NCBI GenBank assembly: GCA_030065635.1
Contig: JASJDJ010000032.1
Coordinates: 1 to 61,554 of the forward strand
Origin: Xenococcaceae cyanobacterium MO_188.B32
GTDB taxonomy: Bacteria > Cyanobacteriota > Cyanobacteriia > Cyanobacteriales > Xenococcaceae
Length of the DNA: 61,554 nucleotides
Direction of reading: 5' to 3'
In this document: piece by piece, positions 35,375-44,696 of the stretch
How positions within the stretch are numbered: the first letter of the stretch is position 1
How the letters are laid out: each line of letters begins with the position of its first letter
Program-made: the position numbers and the translations under genes
Notes under the pieces: generated by a model
Told to the model about the DNA's origin: nothing
Seen by the model: only the letters and a program-made list of their open reading frames with translations
Database searches by the model: none

Positions 35375-35669
35375 CAGTTATACCTTTATTATTTTGAGTT
35401 TTAGATTACTCTATTCCCTATTATAGTACAAAAGAACTAATAAGATCGATAGGTAAAGTATGTTTTTAGCTAACCAATCAGATTGAGGAATTAGAAGGTG
35501 TATTGTTTGCTAAAGGCTACTTACTACTAGCTATATGTCACCGACTAGAACGGGATTTAGTATGAGAACCGCATCATTGAAATCAGTTCGTCGTATTGAT
35601 AGTAGTAGAAAAATTTGGGTTAAATCTCCCAAATTAGTTCTTATTTAGTGATTTTCTGAGGTGACAATA

Positions 35670-36212
35670 ATGAAACTCTTTAATAAATTATTTAAGCGCA
35701 CAATTTTTTCGTTATTCCTTAAGTCAGGTTTTATCTGGTTGGGAATAGGTGGAATTATGGTAGTGGATACTCCTATTGCCGTAGCAGCAGAAGAAGTTAT
35801 TTTTTACTATGGTGCTGCGTCTCAGTCAGTTTCTGTAGATGAGCTAGAAGACTTCGCGCATATAGGCAAAAAGTCTCCTTCTTTGAAATTTTTATTTAAT
35901 TTTAGTCAACAAAATCCTCAATTAGCTCGTTATGTTTTAAATCAAGAGTTCCCAATCGAAGCAATTTGGGTAGCAAATGTTTTAAATAGTACACCAGGGG
36001 AATTTTTGCTCAGAGAAACTAGTAAGATAGTTCATACTAAATCGCAAAGTGCTAATGTTCAAGCTTTGCGAGGGGCATTACTACAATCTGCTAGTGACGA
36101 TAACAGAGTGTCTTTACTAGAAGTTTTACAAAATTATCCTACTCAACAAGTGTATGTCGATGGAACAGTTTTTTCTAAAGCATTTAAACCATTTAACCTT
36201 AATTTTTTGTAA
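35670..36212 (+). CDS. Exported DUF1400 (alpha/beta hydrolase-associated) protein
   Basis: This 180-aa protein has an N-terminal signal peptide (basic start, hydrophobic residues about 12-32, cleavage near V-A-A) and then a DUF1400 domain: E-E-V-I-F-Y-Y-G, VDELEDFAHIGK, then regions rich in Leu/Ser. DUF1400 is usually the N-terminal segment of cyanobacterial alpha/beta hydrolases; here it stands alone, without catalytic Ser/His. The ATG at 35670 is preferred because GAGGTG (35658-35663) is its ribosome site, overlapping the alternative GTG at 35661. Confidence 0.78.
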   Translation: MKLFNKLFKRTIFSLFLKSGFIWLGIGGIMVVDTPIAVAAEEVIFYYGAASQSVSVDELEDFAHIGKKSPSLKFLFNFSQQNPQLARYVLNQEFPIEAIWVANVLNSTPGEFLLRETSKIVHTKSQSANVQALRGALLQSASDDNRVSLLEVLQNYPTQQVYVDGTVFSKAFKPFNLNFL

Positions 36213-36454
36213 TTTAGAGAATCTTCATTAAAACAATATCTAACTTTACTAAGAAATTACATTCATTTGTCTATCAATATTTGTTTTACGCAAAATATAA
36301 GTTATATTAGTTGTGTTTGCCGACAGAACAATTGATAATTATGCCAACAGTCGCTCGAAACTATTCATAATTGTTATCTACAAACAAATTTGAATATATT
36401 TAGATTTATACTATTTGTCTATTGAAAACCTTTATATATTAAGACGACACCTGA

Positions 36455-36787
36455 ATGCTTACCTACTCGGATAAATCGATAGAAGTCCAAAAAATTTCTG
36501 AAGAAGAGCGCAAAAAAAAAGAGAGAATGCGGGATGTATTTCTACTATTACAGCAATTAGTAGAAAGAGAAGAGGTAACCTTGAAGTTGATTATAGATTG
36601 TCTTTATGATGTCGGCTCTATCAATTTAGTCAATAAAAAATTCCATAAGAAGCCTCTCAATCGTTTTATGAAAGCGATCGCGACTATGTCTAAACCATTT
36701 GTCCGTATCGTAGCATTGCGGTGGGTGAAAAAAAAATTACCAATTTTGGTTACTAATTGGTTAGAAAGAAAAGTATCTCCTCGCTAA
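36455..36787 (+). CDS. Small conserved cyanobacterial protein, unknown function
   Basis: This 110-aa basic helical protein has a strongly charged opening (SEEERKKKERMRD), then L-L-L-Q-Q-L-V and repeated basic patches. It has no membrane helix or known motif. It appears to be a real gene by length and codon use; the family cannot be named. Convergent with dgt (12 bp gap). Confidence 0.55.
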   Translation: MLTYSDKSIEVQKISEEERKKKERMRDVFLLLQQLVEREEVTLKLIIDCLYDVGSINLVNKKFHKKPLNRFMKAIATMSKPFVRIVALRWVKKKLPILVTNWLERKVSPR

Positions 36788-36799
36788 CAAAAAATTGTT

Positions 36800-38131
36800 T
36801 TAATCCCAATAATCTAGAAAAGAACCTTGAGCAATTCCTGTTAAACGACGATACTGAAGAACTGTTTCTGCTTCACTCAAACCAGCTACAATATCTACTG
36901 CCATACGAGTTTTTTCTTGCTCTTTATTTTCTCCTTTATCTTCTAGGGTTTTAAGGTCTAAAAATTCTTTAACAAAACGGGCAGGAATAAAAGTAATATC
37001 GCTACGATGAATAGCTTCGAGATAAACTTCAAATAAAGTCCTAATAATCTTTTTTTGTCCGTATCTTTGAGTCGCTAAACGAGGATTAGAAATAACATAA
37101 TGCCAAACAATACGCTGTAAAAATTTTAGTTCTTCTTCTTTAGCTTGATTGTATTGTAAATAACCACGATCCCCATAGTCTTGACTGAGTTTTACTGATT
37201 GAATATAAGTTTGAATTAATTGAGAGCTAATTCGTTTAATTTGTGCTTTTTGTTCAAAAGAACCCGGTCGATATTGTCCTTTTAAATTGTAAGTAGCATT
37301 AAGAAAGTTTTGAAAACGATTTTGTTGAGAGCGAACAATTTTAGCAAAATAATTATTAGAAAAATCTCCTAACCATCGCTCGATAAATCTAGTAAATTCA
37401 TCCCTATCTGTTGCCAATAATTCTAAGGGGATTAATCCAGCTAAATAAAAATCTTCTAGATCGTGAACGCTGTAAGTTATATCATCAGCAAAATCCATGA
37501 TGCTAGCTTCAACAGTTTGACTGGTATCTTGTTCTGGTCTGACAAACTCAAAAGCTTGTTTATCTAATTGATAAACAGAATATTTACGCCAATTTTTTGA
37601 CTGAGGATTGCTATCTCTCAGCCAGGGATATTTAAGTACAGCATTAAGAGTTGCTCTAGTTAAGTTTAAACCGAAATAATCAACCCGATGAATTGCCAAC
37701 CTTGTCAAAATACGAAAAGATTGGGCATTACCTTCAAAACCATCAACTAAACCCTGTTTAGTGGCGCATTCATCCAATTCTTCTTCTGCTGTATGACCGA
37801 AAGGAGGATGACCTAGATCGTGTGCTAAAGCTGCTGCTTCAACTACATCAGGGTTAATTCCGCCAACCTTCTGGGCAAGATCGTCTTGTTCTGAGATCAA
37901 TCTTTCTGCCAATCTTCTGGCAACCTGACCTACTTTAAGAGAATGGGTAAGACGGTTATGAAAAACATGTCCTTCTTGGGCTGTGACTACTTGGGTAACT
38001 TGGGCTAAGCGTCGAAAAGCAGAAGAATAAAGAATGCGATCGCGATCGATTTGGAAAGATTTGCGTTGATCTCCTGGTTTATCTTGGCGACCGATAAAAG
38101 GATTATACTGCCTTTCTTCCCTTCTTAACAT
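36800..38131 (-). CDS. dgt: dGTPase-like deoxyguanosinetriphosphate triphosphohydrolase
   Basis: This 443-aa HD-superfamily dNTP triphosphohydrolase regulates deoxynucleotide pools. Metal-binding residues are visible: H in HNRLTHSLKV, then AAALAHDLGHPPFGHTAEEEL with the HD pair, and the later D in IMDFADDITYSVHDLEDF. Motifs and length fit the dGTPase type. It starts at the ATG at 38131 with a conserved R-D-R-I-L-Y-S-S-A-F-R-R-L opening. Confidence 0.92.
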   Translation of the reverse strand: MLRREERQYNPFIGRQDKPGDQRKSFQIDRDRILYSSAFRRLAQVTQVVTAQEGHVFHNRLTHSLKVGQVARRLAERLISEQDDLAQKVGGINPDVVEAAALAHDLGHPPFGHTAEEELDECATKQGLVDGFEGNAQSFRILTRLAIHRVDYFGLNLTRATLNAVLKYPWLRDSNPQSKNWRKYSVYQLDKQAFEFVRPEQDTSQTVEASIMDFADDITYSVHDLEDFYLAGLIPLELLATDRDEFTRFIERWLGDFSNNYFAKIVRSQQNRFQNFLNATYNLKGQYRPGSFEQKAQIKRISSQLIQTYIQSVKLSQDYGDRGYLQYNQAKEEELKFLQRIVWHYVISNPRLATQRYGQKKIIRTLFEVYLEAIHRSDITFIPARFVKEFLDLKTLEDKGENKEQEKTRMAVDIVAGLSEAETVLQYRRLTGIAQGSFLDYWD

Positions 38132-38201
38132 AAGCTGCGTGTACTTTATAAACCATATACAATCACCATATCAGCTATCAGCTTTTAGACGGTTTTTCAG
38201 G

Positions 38202-38321
38202 ATGACTTCACCAGACAATTTAACGAAATGGGGTTTGGGGCGAAATTCCTTCACCTCGCGGAACCCAGGTGGACGGATGGATAGCCCCAAGGTTGACAAA
38301 GTTGATGCAAAATCTTTATAG
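38202..38321 (+). ncRNA. Candidate structured RNA or micro-protein gene downstream of dgt start
   Basis: GGGGC (38237-38241) pairs with GCCCC (38284-38288), enclosing CACCT (38252-38256) / AGGTG (38268-38272) with an ACCC-containing loop: nested stems in an AT-rich spacer. GGACGGA follows the inner helix and weakly resembles the core of the glutamine (glnA) riboswitch, but the rest of that consensus is not matched. A 39-codon ORF from the ATG at 38202 to the TAG at 38319-38321 also spans it. Nothing on the + strand lies immediately downstream to be regulated. Kept as a candidate only. Confidence 0.25.
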
Positions 38322-38425
38322 AGAAAGACTTTGGAGCGTGATATAGTATTTTTGTTGCTATCTAGCTAGGCTAAGGTTTTCAATACATCAGTTTAATTTT
38401 TTAGTGTAATTTAAGTGGAGCAAGT

Positions 38426-38474
38426 AGCTATTAGCCATTAGCTATTAGCCATTAGCCATTAGCCATTAGCCAGC
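38426..38474. repeat. Heptamer repeat (AGCYATT)n
   Basis: Seven 7-bp units: AGCTATT, AGCCATT, AGCTATT, AGCCATT x3, AGCCAGC. A clean, in-phase short tandem repeat. Confidence 0.92.
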
Positions 38475-38579
38475 TCGCAAAGCCTATAATTCACGTCCTA
38501 ATCTAAATACGTACTGCTATAATATAAGCAAAAAATCCCAGATTAGATGACAACTGTTATGATGATTGGCGAATCTTCC

Positions 38580-40106
38580 TTACCGAAACTCCTGAACTTC
38601 TAGACTTCTTTGCTGCCAGTCTTTACCAATCTGAATTGTCAGATCGGAATTAAGAACACCAGTACTTTCAACTAATACTTCACCTACTCCTAAAGCAGCC
38701 CTAACTACCGCAGCAGCACGGTCATCTCCGCCTTGAGCGACAATTCTAGTGACATCTAGAGGTTCAGACCAATTTCTACTAATAAATACTCTTCTATATC
38801 CAGCTTCTCGGAGAGAAGAAACCATTTTTTGTACTGCTTCTGGGTCTTCTAAACTATCTTGAACGGCAATACTGATATTGCGATAATTACGTTCTAAGGA
38901 ACGATGAGAATACCATTCTTCCCTTTGACTATCTCTGTAAATAGAAGATGACTTTGTTCCATAGCCATTTCTGGTAATTCTGGAACTATCTAAGCTAGCA
39001 ATTTGGTTTTCTGGGACTACATCAAAATGCTGAGCCATTATTTCACTAATTTTGCTACGGTTGGGCAACCAATAGCTAGTAGCCCCTGTTTTTCCATCCC
39101 CACTAAAGTTGCCAGGTAACATAAACATTTGGACATCACTTCTTTCCGTTTTCATGGCAAAACCACCTAAAGCCATCAATTCTTTGATAGTTAAATCTGT
39201 ATCGAGGTGAGATTGAATAACTGACAGGATTTTAGGGATTTTTACTATAGTACTGGGCTGTAAAGTTTGTTCTACTACCGAACGCATCAGCATTTGCTGT
39301 CTTTGAATACGGGAAATATCGCCGTAGGCATCGTAGCGAAAACGTAAAAACTGTGTTGCCTTATCTCCGTCTAGATGTTGTTTACCTTTTTTGAGATCGA
39401 TATAGAGATGTTGACTGAAATCTGTATATTTCATGTCTTTAGGAACATCAACTGTCACACCACCTAAAGCATCAATTAGTTTTTCAACACCTTGAATATT
39501 TAATCTGACATATTTATCGATCTCAACTCCATCTAATAGATTACTAACTGCTTCTGTTGTCAATGCAGGACCGCCATATTCGTTGGCAATATTAATTTTC
39601 TGCACTCCTTGTTCGGCCAATCTTACACGGGTATCGCGAGGAATAGAAAGTATAGTTAGTTTCTCTGCATTTGGATCGAAGCGAAGTAAGAGCATTGTAT
39701 CGCTAAGACCATGAAAAGAATTAACCAAAGCATGATAACCTAAATCTTCTGCTGGTTTTTCATCTAAATCTGAAGTAAGAACTTTAATTCCCAGAACCAA
39801 AATGTTAACTGGACGAGATAATTCTGGTATTTTTAAAGAGTTTTTAGCAACAATTTCTTCTTGATTAAAAACTGCTTTTTCTTCTGGGGTTAATTTTGCT
39901 TGTTGTAGAGGAGAAGATTCAGACATAGTTACTGCTAGTAAAGCACCCGCAGCAGCAGAAATTAAAGATATTCCTGCTAAGGCAACGCCAATAAAAATTT
40001 TGTTGCGACGACGAACCTTTTTTCGTTGATAACGCACTCTAGGCACGTATTGTTTCCCTGAAGGAGTAGGTGGATAAATTTTTCTTGCTGACACGGGTGT
40101 CCTCAC
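38580..40106 (-). CDS. LytR-CpsA-Psr (LCP) family protein
   Basis: This 508-aa protein belongs to the family that attaches cell-wall polymers to peptidoglycan. A basic N-terminus (about 1-38), one membrane helix (about 39-63) and a long extracytoplasmic part are seen. The LCP domain has LVLGIKV, D-T-M-L-L-L-R-F-D-P, S-I-P-R-D-T-R-V, I-N-I-A-N and R-F-R-Y-D-A-Y-G-D-I-S-R, with the lipid-phosphate-binding Arg residues. A C-terminal LytR_C domain (about 400-495) includes A-V-Q-D-S-L-E-D-P. Start is a GTG at 40106. Confidence 0.92.
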   Translation of the reverse strand: MRTPVSARKIYPPTPSGKQYVPRVRYQRKKVRRRNKIFIGVALAGISLISAAAGALLAVTMSESSPLQQAKLTPEEKAVFNQEEIVAKNSLKIPELSRPVNILVLGIKVLTSDLDEKPAEDLGYHALVNSFHGLSDTMLLLRFDPNAEKLTILSIPRDTRVRLAEQGVQKINIANEYGGPALTTEAVSNLLDGVEIDKYVRLNIQGVEKLIDALGGVTVDVPKDMKYTDFSQHLYIDLKKGKQHLDGDKATQFLRFRYDAYGDISRIQRQQMLMRSVVEQTLQPSTIVKIPKILSVIQSHLDTDLTIKELMALGGFAMKTERSDVQMFMLPGNFSGDGKTGATSYWLPNRSKISEIMAQHFDVVPENQIASLDSSRITRNGYGTKSSSIYRDSQREEWYSHRSLERNYRNISIAVQDSLEDPEAVQKMVSSLREAGYRRVFISRNWSEPLDVTRIVAQGGDDRAAAVVRAALGVGEVLVESTGVLNSDLTIQIGKDWQQRSLEVQEFR

Positions 40107-40624
40107 ACTAGCTAAGTAGATATTTCGATCGAGATTTACTCAGTATATACCCATACAATAAATTGGCTCAATTCTAGCAGGATTAGCAACTTTTTGTTGG
40201 TGTCTAACTTCCTATATCAAACAAAACGGCGTTTTCTCTCGTGTTGACGGATGCGTTGACCAATTTAATAGTACAACAGCTTCAAACTCTTGGTACATGA
40301 AGATTCCATGTCTAAATTGTTAAGAAGAGCGACCCTGCGGGGGTTTTCTCCGTAATAGGTACGCGAGTAATCGTGCTTCGCTTGCTTTTATGAGAAAATG
40401 TCTCTTGAAGAAATATCAAGAGCTTATCTTCCTCACCCCTACACTTAACTGGAGGTTATTTCTAAAAGCAGAGATAAAAAACTCATAAAGCTATTTATCC
40501 TATGTGCTTTTTTACCTAGTCGTTTTAGCTGACAACTAAGCAAAATCCTCCCGATTCTAGCTTGTTAAAATTTAAATGACATCAAGAAAGAAAAAACTTT
40601 ACAACTGCTCTAGTTTTTTTCTGG
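40107..40624. other. 518-bp intergenic region
   Basis: No gene or tRNA seen. A GC-richer stretch (40325-40395) contains CCCTGCGGGGG and ACGCGAGTAATCGTGCTTCGCTTGC, imperfect palindromic text like the moaA insertion and other CTTCGC repeats. The rest is AT-rich and unstructured. Confidence 0.5.
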
Positions 40625-41530
40625 TTAGCTCTGCTCTATGCCATAATTGACCAGCAATCGATACTCGCTATTGGGTGAAATTTCTATTACATCCTTGGCT
40701 GCATTTGCCGTTTCAACACAAATAAATCTCTTGTAATCTTCAGCGTCTAAGTCTTTCATTTTGGCGGAGATATCAGCCCAGGGATTCCATACTACTGCCG
40801 TTTTATTACCGTCAGAGGTAATTTTAATGCGACGAGGGAAAGAAGCATCTTCAATAACTAATTCTTGTGGTACATCAGTATAAATACGATCGACTTCTTC
40901 AGCGATAGTAACTGCTCCTTGTTGGTGTTTTTCCTCAAAATTATCGACTTTATCTAAATATTTAGTATTGGTTAAACCGAGAACTTTTACTTGGTCAATA
41001 TCTCCCACCTTAAAGTAAGTATGAAATGCTTGGGTAATAGAAAAAGCTTTATCCCCCGTATTGCGGGTTACTAATTCTAGAGTAAGGGTATTGCCGACGG
41101 TAATCTCCAGGGTCAGATTAAATGCTTGAGACCAAATTTCTCTAGTCTCGGCGGTATCTACTAGTCCGAGTTTTACTTTTGTTTCTCTTCCTGGGGTTAC
41201 TTCCGTGGCTAAAACAGTCCAGAAATTATTGCGGGCAAACCCATGACTAGAACGCCCTAAATTTTCTGGATCCGAACCAAACCAGGGCCAACAAAGGGGA
41301 ATACCACCTTTAATCGCTTTTCCCGTTTGATAATAAGCTTTTTCACTCAGAAACATTAAGTCTTCAGGCTCGGTAACAGGCTGAAAAGATAACACTTGAC
41401 CACCATAGACGGAAATTAAGGCTCTTGCCATAGTATTTTCAATTTCGATGACAGGGAAGCCACCTTTACCCTCTACAAACTTGAGTTGACCTGCAATGCC
41501 ATAATCGGTGTTTAATTGCTCGATACTCAT
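40625..41530 (-). CDS. D-hexose-6-phosphate mutarotase (aldose-1-epimerase family, YeaD-like)
   Basis: This 301-aa beta-sandwich enzyme interconverts alpha and beta anomers of hexose 6-phosphates. Landmarks are AKGGIPLCWPWFG (as K-A-I-K-G-G-I-P-L-C-W-P-W-F-G), SSHGFARNNFWTV with the catalytic His/Arg region, the later H-T-Y-F and V-W-N-P-W motifs with E in CVETANA. Typical YeaD length. Divergent from the S4 protein: starts are 63 bp apart after correcting the S4 start. Confidence 0.92.
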   Translation of the reverse strand: MSIEQLNTDYGIAGQLKFVEGKGGFPVIEIENTMARALISVYGGQVLSFQPVTEPEDLMFLSEKAYYQTGKAIKGGIPLCWPWFGSDPENLGRSSHGFARNNFWTVLATEVTPGRETKVKLGLVDTAETREIWSQAFNLTLEITVGNTLTLELVTRNTGDKAFSITQAFHTYFKVGDIDQVKVLGLTNTKYLDKVDNFEEKHQQGAVTIAEEVDRIYTDVPQELVIEDASFPRRIKITSDGNKTAVVWNPWADISAKMKDLDAEDYKRFICVETANAAKDVIEISPNSEYRLLVNYGIEQS

Positions 41531-41593
41531 TTAGAATATTTACCTAAAGGATCTATTTGTTTTAATCCCTATAATTTTACTTTCATTCAAACT

Positions 41594-41803
41594 GTGAGCG
41601 ATCGAGTTACTCAGCCTTTTATCAAACTCGACCAGTTTCTCAAATGGCAAGGCATTGTCCAAACTGGTGGTGAGGCAAAATTGAGAATCAAAAATGGTGA
41701 AGTTTTGGTTAATGGCAAAGTGGAAACTAGGAGGGGAAAAAAATTAATCGAGGGCGATCGAGTCAAGATAGAGGGTAAAACTTACGAAGTAAAATTAGAC
41801 TAA
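41594..41803 (+). CDS. S4-like RNA-binding protein (YbcJ-type)
   Basis: This 69-aa protein carries a single S4 domain: I-K-L-D-Q-F-L-K-W, QTGGEAKLRI, G-E-V-L-V-N-G-K-V-E-T-R-R-G-K-K-L, then D-R-V. The start chosen is the GTG at 41594; reading upstream to 41516 would overlap the mutarotase start and lacks homology-like content. It probably binds structured RNA such as the ribosome or tRNA. Confidence 0.88.
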   Translation: MSDRVTQPFIKLDQFLKWQGIVQTGGEAKLRIKNGEVLVNGKVETRRGKKLIEGDRVKIEGKTYEVKLD

Positions 41804-41880
41804 GTGAGTTCGGAATTCAGAAGAGGAAACTTCTTGCCCGTTTTAGAGCTGATTTGTCAACAAAAGATCTTTCATACCAG

Positions 41881-42822
41881 TTATTCTTTAACTAAACGAA
41901 AGCCAAACAAAATGTGACGAGAGTTAATGGGACGAGTATGTTGATAAGCAGCGCGACAAAAACCAGGGAGATCGTCCCAAGAACAGCCTTTCAGCACGAC
42001 GCGAGTACCGCCCCATTGAAGAGTGGCAGTATATTCAAAGACATTACCCGCCATATCTTCAACACCATAGACACTTTTACTCAAGGGAAAAGTGGCGATT
42101 GGACTGGTATAATTTAAGCCACTAGCCGAGGAATTGGTTGCCTCATCGAGCCAATGATTACCCCAAGGAAAATATCTACCGTCTTTTCCTCTAGAGGCTT
42201 TCTCCCATTCAGAGGCAGTGGGCAAACGATAATTATCTCCTGTTTGTTGTCCTTTCCAACGAGCATAAGCGAGCGCATCTTCATAAGAGACTAAAACTAC
42301 TGGGTGTTGGGCGGTGTGAGGGGGGTACGTTCCTCCTGTCCATAAAAAGCTTTTAACTTTAGCGTAGGGATGAACCAAAAACCCTTGCCGTTGATATTCT
42401 GCTTCGCTAATGCCAGGCGATCGATAATTAGTAGCTTGGATAAACTCTTGATATTCCTGATTAGTCACTAAATTACGACTCAGACAAAAACCAGGCAGAA
42501 ACGAAGTTTGGCGTGGATTTTCTCGTCCAAACCAATTGGTTTGACGTAATTTTTGTTCGGCTTGAGCAATAGCTTTTGGTGTTTGAGCGATTGCCTGTGC
42601 TGAAATCCGATAGGCAAAATCTCGTTCTTGGCGATCGCTTCCTTGAATAAATTCCCCAGGAGGAATCGAGACGAAAGATCGATCTGTTTCACATTCGGAG
42701 CGAGTCATGGATATCGAAGAATCAACTGAAGGAGCAATTTGGCAACCGCAAAAGCTACTCATCATTGTCACGAACAAGGTCATCTGTGCCATTAATTGAG
42801 GGAAATGCCCAGTTTTTGCCAT
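41881..42822 (-). CDS. Formylglycine-generating-enzyme (SUMF1)-like lipoprotein
   Basis: This 313-aa protein has an N-terminal hydrophobic leader ending in S-S-F-C-G-C, a possible (non-ideal) lipobox. An FGE-sulfatase fold (about 45-310) follows: S-I-P-P-G-E-F-I-Q-G-S, the VTNQEYQEF motif, Q-H-P-V-V-L-V-S-Y-E-D-A-L-A-Y-A, R-L-P-T-A-S-E-W-E-K-A-S-R-G and N-V-F-E-Y. It ends S-R-H-I-L-F-G-F-R-L-V. True FGE needs two catalytic cysteines; CRAAYQHT carries one near the C-terminus, the second is not obvious. Related modules occur in C-type-lectin-like and regulatory proteins, so an enzymatic role is not assured. Confidence 0.85.
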   Translation of the reverse strand: MAKTGHFPQLMAQMTLFVTMMSSFCGCQIAPSVDSSISMTRSECETDRSFVSIPPGEFIQGSDRQERDFAYRISAQAIAQTPKAIAQAEQKLRQTNWFGRENPRQTSFLPGFCLSRNLVTNQEYQEFIQATNYRSPGISEAEYQRQGFLVHPYAKVKSFLWTGGTYPPHTAQHPVVLVSYEDALAYARWKGQQTGDNYRLPTASEWEKASRGKDGRYFPWGNHWLDEATNSSASGLNYTSPIATFPLSKSVYGVEDMAGNVFEYTATLQWGGTRVVLKGCSWDDLPGFCRAAYQHTRPINSRHILFGFRLVKE

Positions 42823-42872
42823 GTTTTCCCAGTTGCTTACACTTTATTTTTTCAAAATGCTCTAGTTACTAG

Positions 42873-44696
42873 TTAAAAATTGCTATAGTTGGCGATCGCG
42901 CTTTGCAATTTCTCGATTACTTCTGTTACTGGTATTGCTCCTAATTCCCCAGAAGCACGAGTACGAATACTTAAAGTATTATCTTCTACTTCTTTATCTC
43001 CTACCACTGACATAACAGGTATTTTTTGTTTCTCGGCGTTGCGAATCATTTTTCCCAAACGTTCGTTACTAGTATCTGCTTTGGCACGAATACCTACTGC
43101 TTGCATTTTTGCTGCTACTTCTTTGACATAGTCAATATGAGCATCCCGCACGGGTAATAGGCGTACTTGTTCGGGGGCTAACCACAGAGGGAAGTCTCCC
43201 GCATATTCTTCGATTAAAATCCCAATTAGCCTTTCTAAGGAACCAAAAGGCGCGCGGTGAATCATCACGGGACGCTGACGAGAACCATCTTCGGCAGCAT
43301 ATTCTAAGTCAAATCGCTCTGGCAAATTATAGTCTACTTGGACTGTACCCAGTTGCCATTCTCTTTCTAGGACATCTTCAAAGATAAAGTCTAATTTAGG
43401 GCCATAAAAAGCAGCTTCTCCTGGTGCTTCAAAATATTCCATATTCAAGGTTTGAACCGCCCGACGAATAGCATTTTGTGCCTTGTTCCAAGCTTCATCT
43501 GAACCAATATATTTATCAGATTCTGGATCGCGGAAACTGAGACGGGCTTTAAATTTAGTTAGTTGCAAACTCTTAAAAACATACAGAATTAAATCTACTA
43601 CCTTTAAAAATTCGTCATCTAATTGTTCGGGAGTAACAAACAAGTGAGAGTCATCTACAGTAAAACCGCGTACTCTAGTTAAACCACCCAATTCTCCTGA
43701 TTGTTCGTAACGATAAACAGTCCCAAACTCGGCTAACCGCATGGGCAAATCCCGATAGGAACGCAGTTCATTTTTGTAAATTTGAATATGAAAAGGACAG
43801 TTCATCGGTTTGAGAACGAATCCTTGTTCTTGGGCTGCTGCTACTTCATCTTCCGCCATCATCGGGAACATATCTTCTTTGTAGTTTTGCCAATGTCCCG
43901 AAATTTTAAATAAATCTACTCTGGCTAGATGGGGAGTAACTACAGGGAGATAACCCCGCTTGACTTGTTCTTGTTTGAGAAAATCTTCTAAAGTACTCCG
44001 TAATATTGTTCCTTTAGGAGTCCATAGAGGCAAACCAGGGCCAACAACATCGCTAAAAACAAATAATCCTAATTCCTTTCCTAGTTTCCGATGATCTCGC
44101 CTTAAGGCTTCTTCTTTGCGCCGTTTGTATTCTGCTAGTTGTTCTGGTGTTTCCCAGGCAGTACCGTAAATACGTTGTAGTTGCGTGTTATTCTCATCAC
44201 CACGCCAATATGCCCCCGCTAAACTTTCTAGTTCGATCGCTTTGGGGTTAATATCTGCTGTAGTCTCTACATGAGGTCCCGCACATAGATCCCACCATTC
44301 TTCGCCTAAATGATAGATAGTGATGGGTTCTTTTATTCCCCCTAGAATTTCTAATTTATAAGGCTCGCCTAGTTCTTCAATGCGCTGTTTTGCCTCTTCT
44401 CTACTTACTTCCTCCCGAATGACTGGCAATTTACGGTTGATGATTTTGATCATCTCTTTTTTGATGCGCTTTAAATCTTTTTCGGTAAAAGGTTCGGGAC
44501 TATCGAAATCGTAATAAAAGCCATTTTCTGTCCAAGGACCAATCGTTACTTGTGCCTTGGGAAACAGCTTCTGTACCGCCATTGCCATCACATGAGAAGT
44601 GGTGTGACGAATTTTTTTTAAAGATTCTGATTCACTGGTGCGGGGTAATTTAATTGGTTGTTGTAGTTCTGCTGACGGCATCGGCTGTTTTACCAT
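42873..44696 (-). CDS. thrS: Threonyl-tRNA synthetase, lacking TGS domain
   Basis: This class II synthetase of about 607 aa has the N2 editing domain (HTTSHVMAMAVQKLFPKAQ, with H-x-x-x-H metal/editing residues), then WWDLCAGPHVETT. The catalytic core has motif 2 R-Y-E-Q-S-G-E-L-G-G-L-T-R-V-R-G-F and the Zn-site P-M-N-C-P-F-H, and the anticodon-binding domain is LLPVRDAHIDYV. It starts near the editing domain, as in other cyanobacteria, without the TGS domain of E. coli ThrS. The ATG at 44696 (M-V-K-Q-P) has AAAGAG about 10 nt upstream; the TTG at 44723 is less likely. Confidence 0.95.
   Translation of the reverse strand: MVKQPMPSAELQQPIKLPRTSESESLKKIRHTTSHVMAMAVQKLFPKAQVTIGPWTENGFYYDFDSPEPFTEKDLKRIKKEMIKIINRKLPVIREEVSREEAKQRIEELGEPYKLEILGGIKEPITIYHLGEEWWDLCAGPHVETTADINPKAIELESLAGAYWRGDENNTQLQRIYGTAWETPEQLAEYKRRKEEALRRDHRKLGKELGLFVFSDVVGPGLPLWTPKGTILRSTLEDFLKQEQVKRGYLPVVTPHLARVDLFKISGHWQNYKEDMFPMMAEDEVAAAQEQGFVLKPMNCPFHIQIYKNELRSYRDLPMRLAEFGTVYRYEQSGELGGLTRVRGFTVDDSHLFVTPEQLDDEFLKVVDLILYVFKSLQLTKFKARLSFRDPESDKYIGSDEAWNKAQNAIRRAVQTLNMEYFEAPGEAAFYGPKLDFIFEDVLEREWQLGTVQVDYNLPERFDLEYAAEDGSRQRPVMIHRAPFGSLERLIGILIEEYAGDFPLWLAPEQVRLLPVRDAHIDYVKEVAAKMQAVGIRAKADTSNERLGKMIRNAEKQKIPVMSVVGDKEVEDNTLSIRTRASGELGAIPVTEVIEKLQSAIANYSNF

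Larger units (their letters stand above)
38132..38579. other. Intergenic region upstream of dgt with structured GC-rich segment and STRR
   Basis: 448 bp. It holds a compact GC-rich segment (about 38231-38290) that folds as nested helices and a 39-codon micro-ORF, then a heptamer repeat at 38426-38474. No annotated gene fits. Confidence 0.5.

Noticed and set aside
35562-35648. 28-codon ORF (MRTASLKSVRR...) upstream of the DUF1400 gene
   Set aside because: Starts without a ribosome site and shows no recognisable family; likely chance, although its location close to the next gene is noted.
38231-38300. Glutamine riboswitch (glnA RNA)
   Set aside because: Only GGACGGA-like text agrees; the expected P1 and P3 pairings and a nitrogen-metabolism gene downstream are absent.
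38202-38330. tRNA, SRP RNA, tmRNA or RNase P RNA in the dgt spacer
   Set aside because: No T-loop, CCA, GGAAGCAGCC-like or GAGGAAAGTCCGGGC-like core was found; kept only as an unassigned structured candidate.
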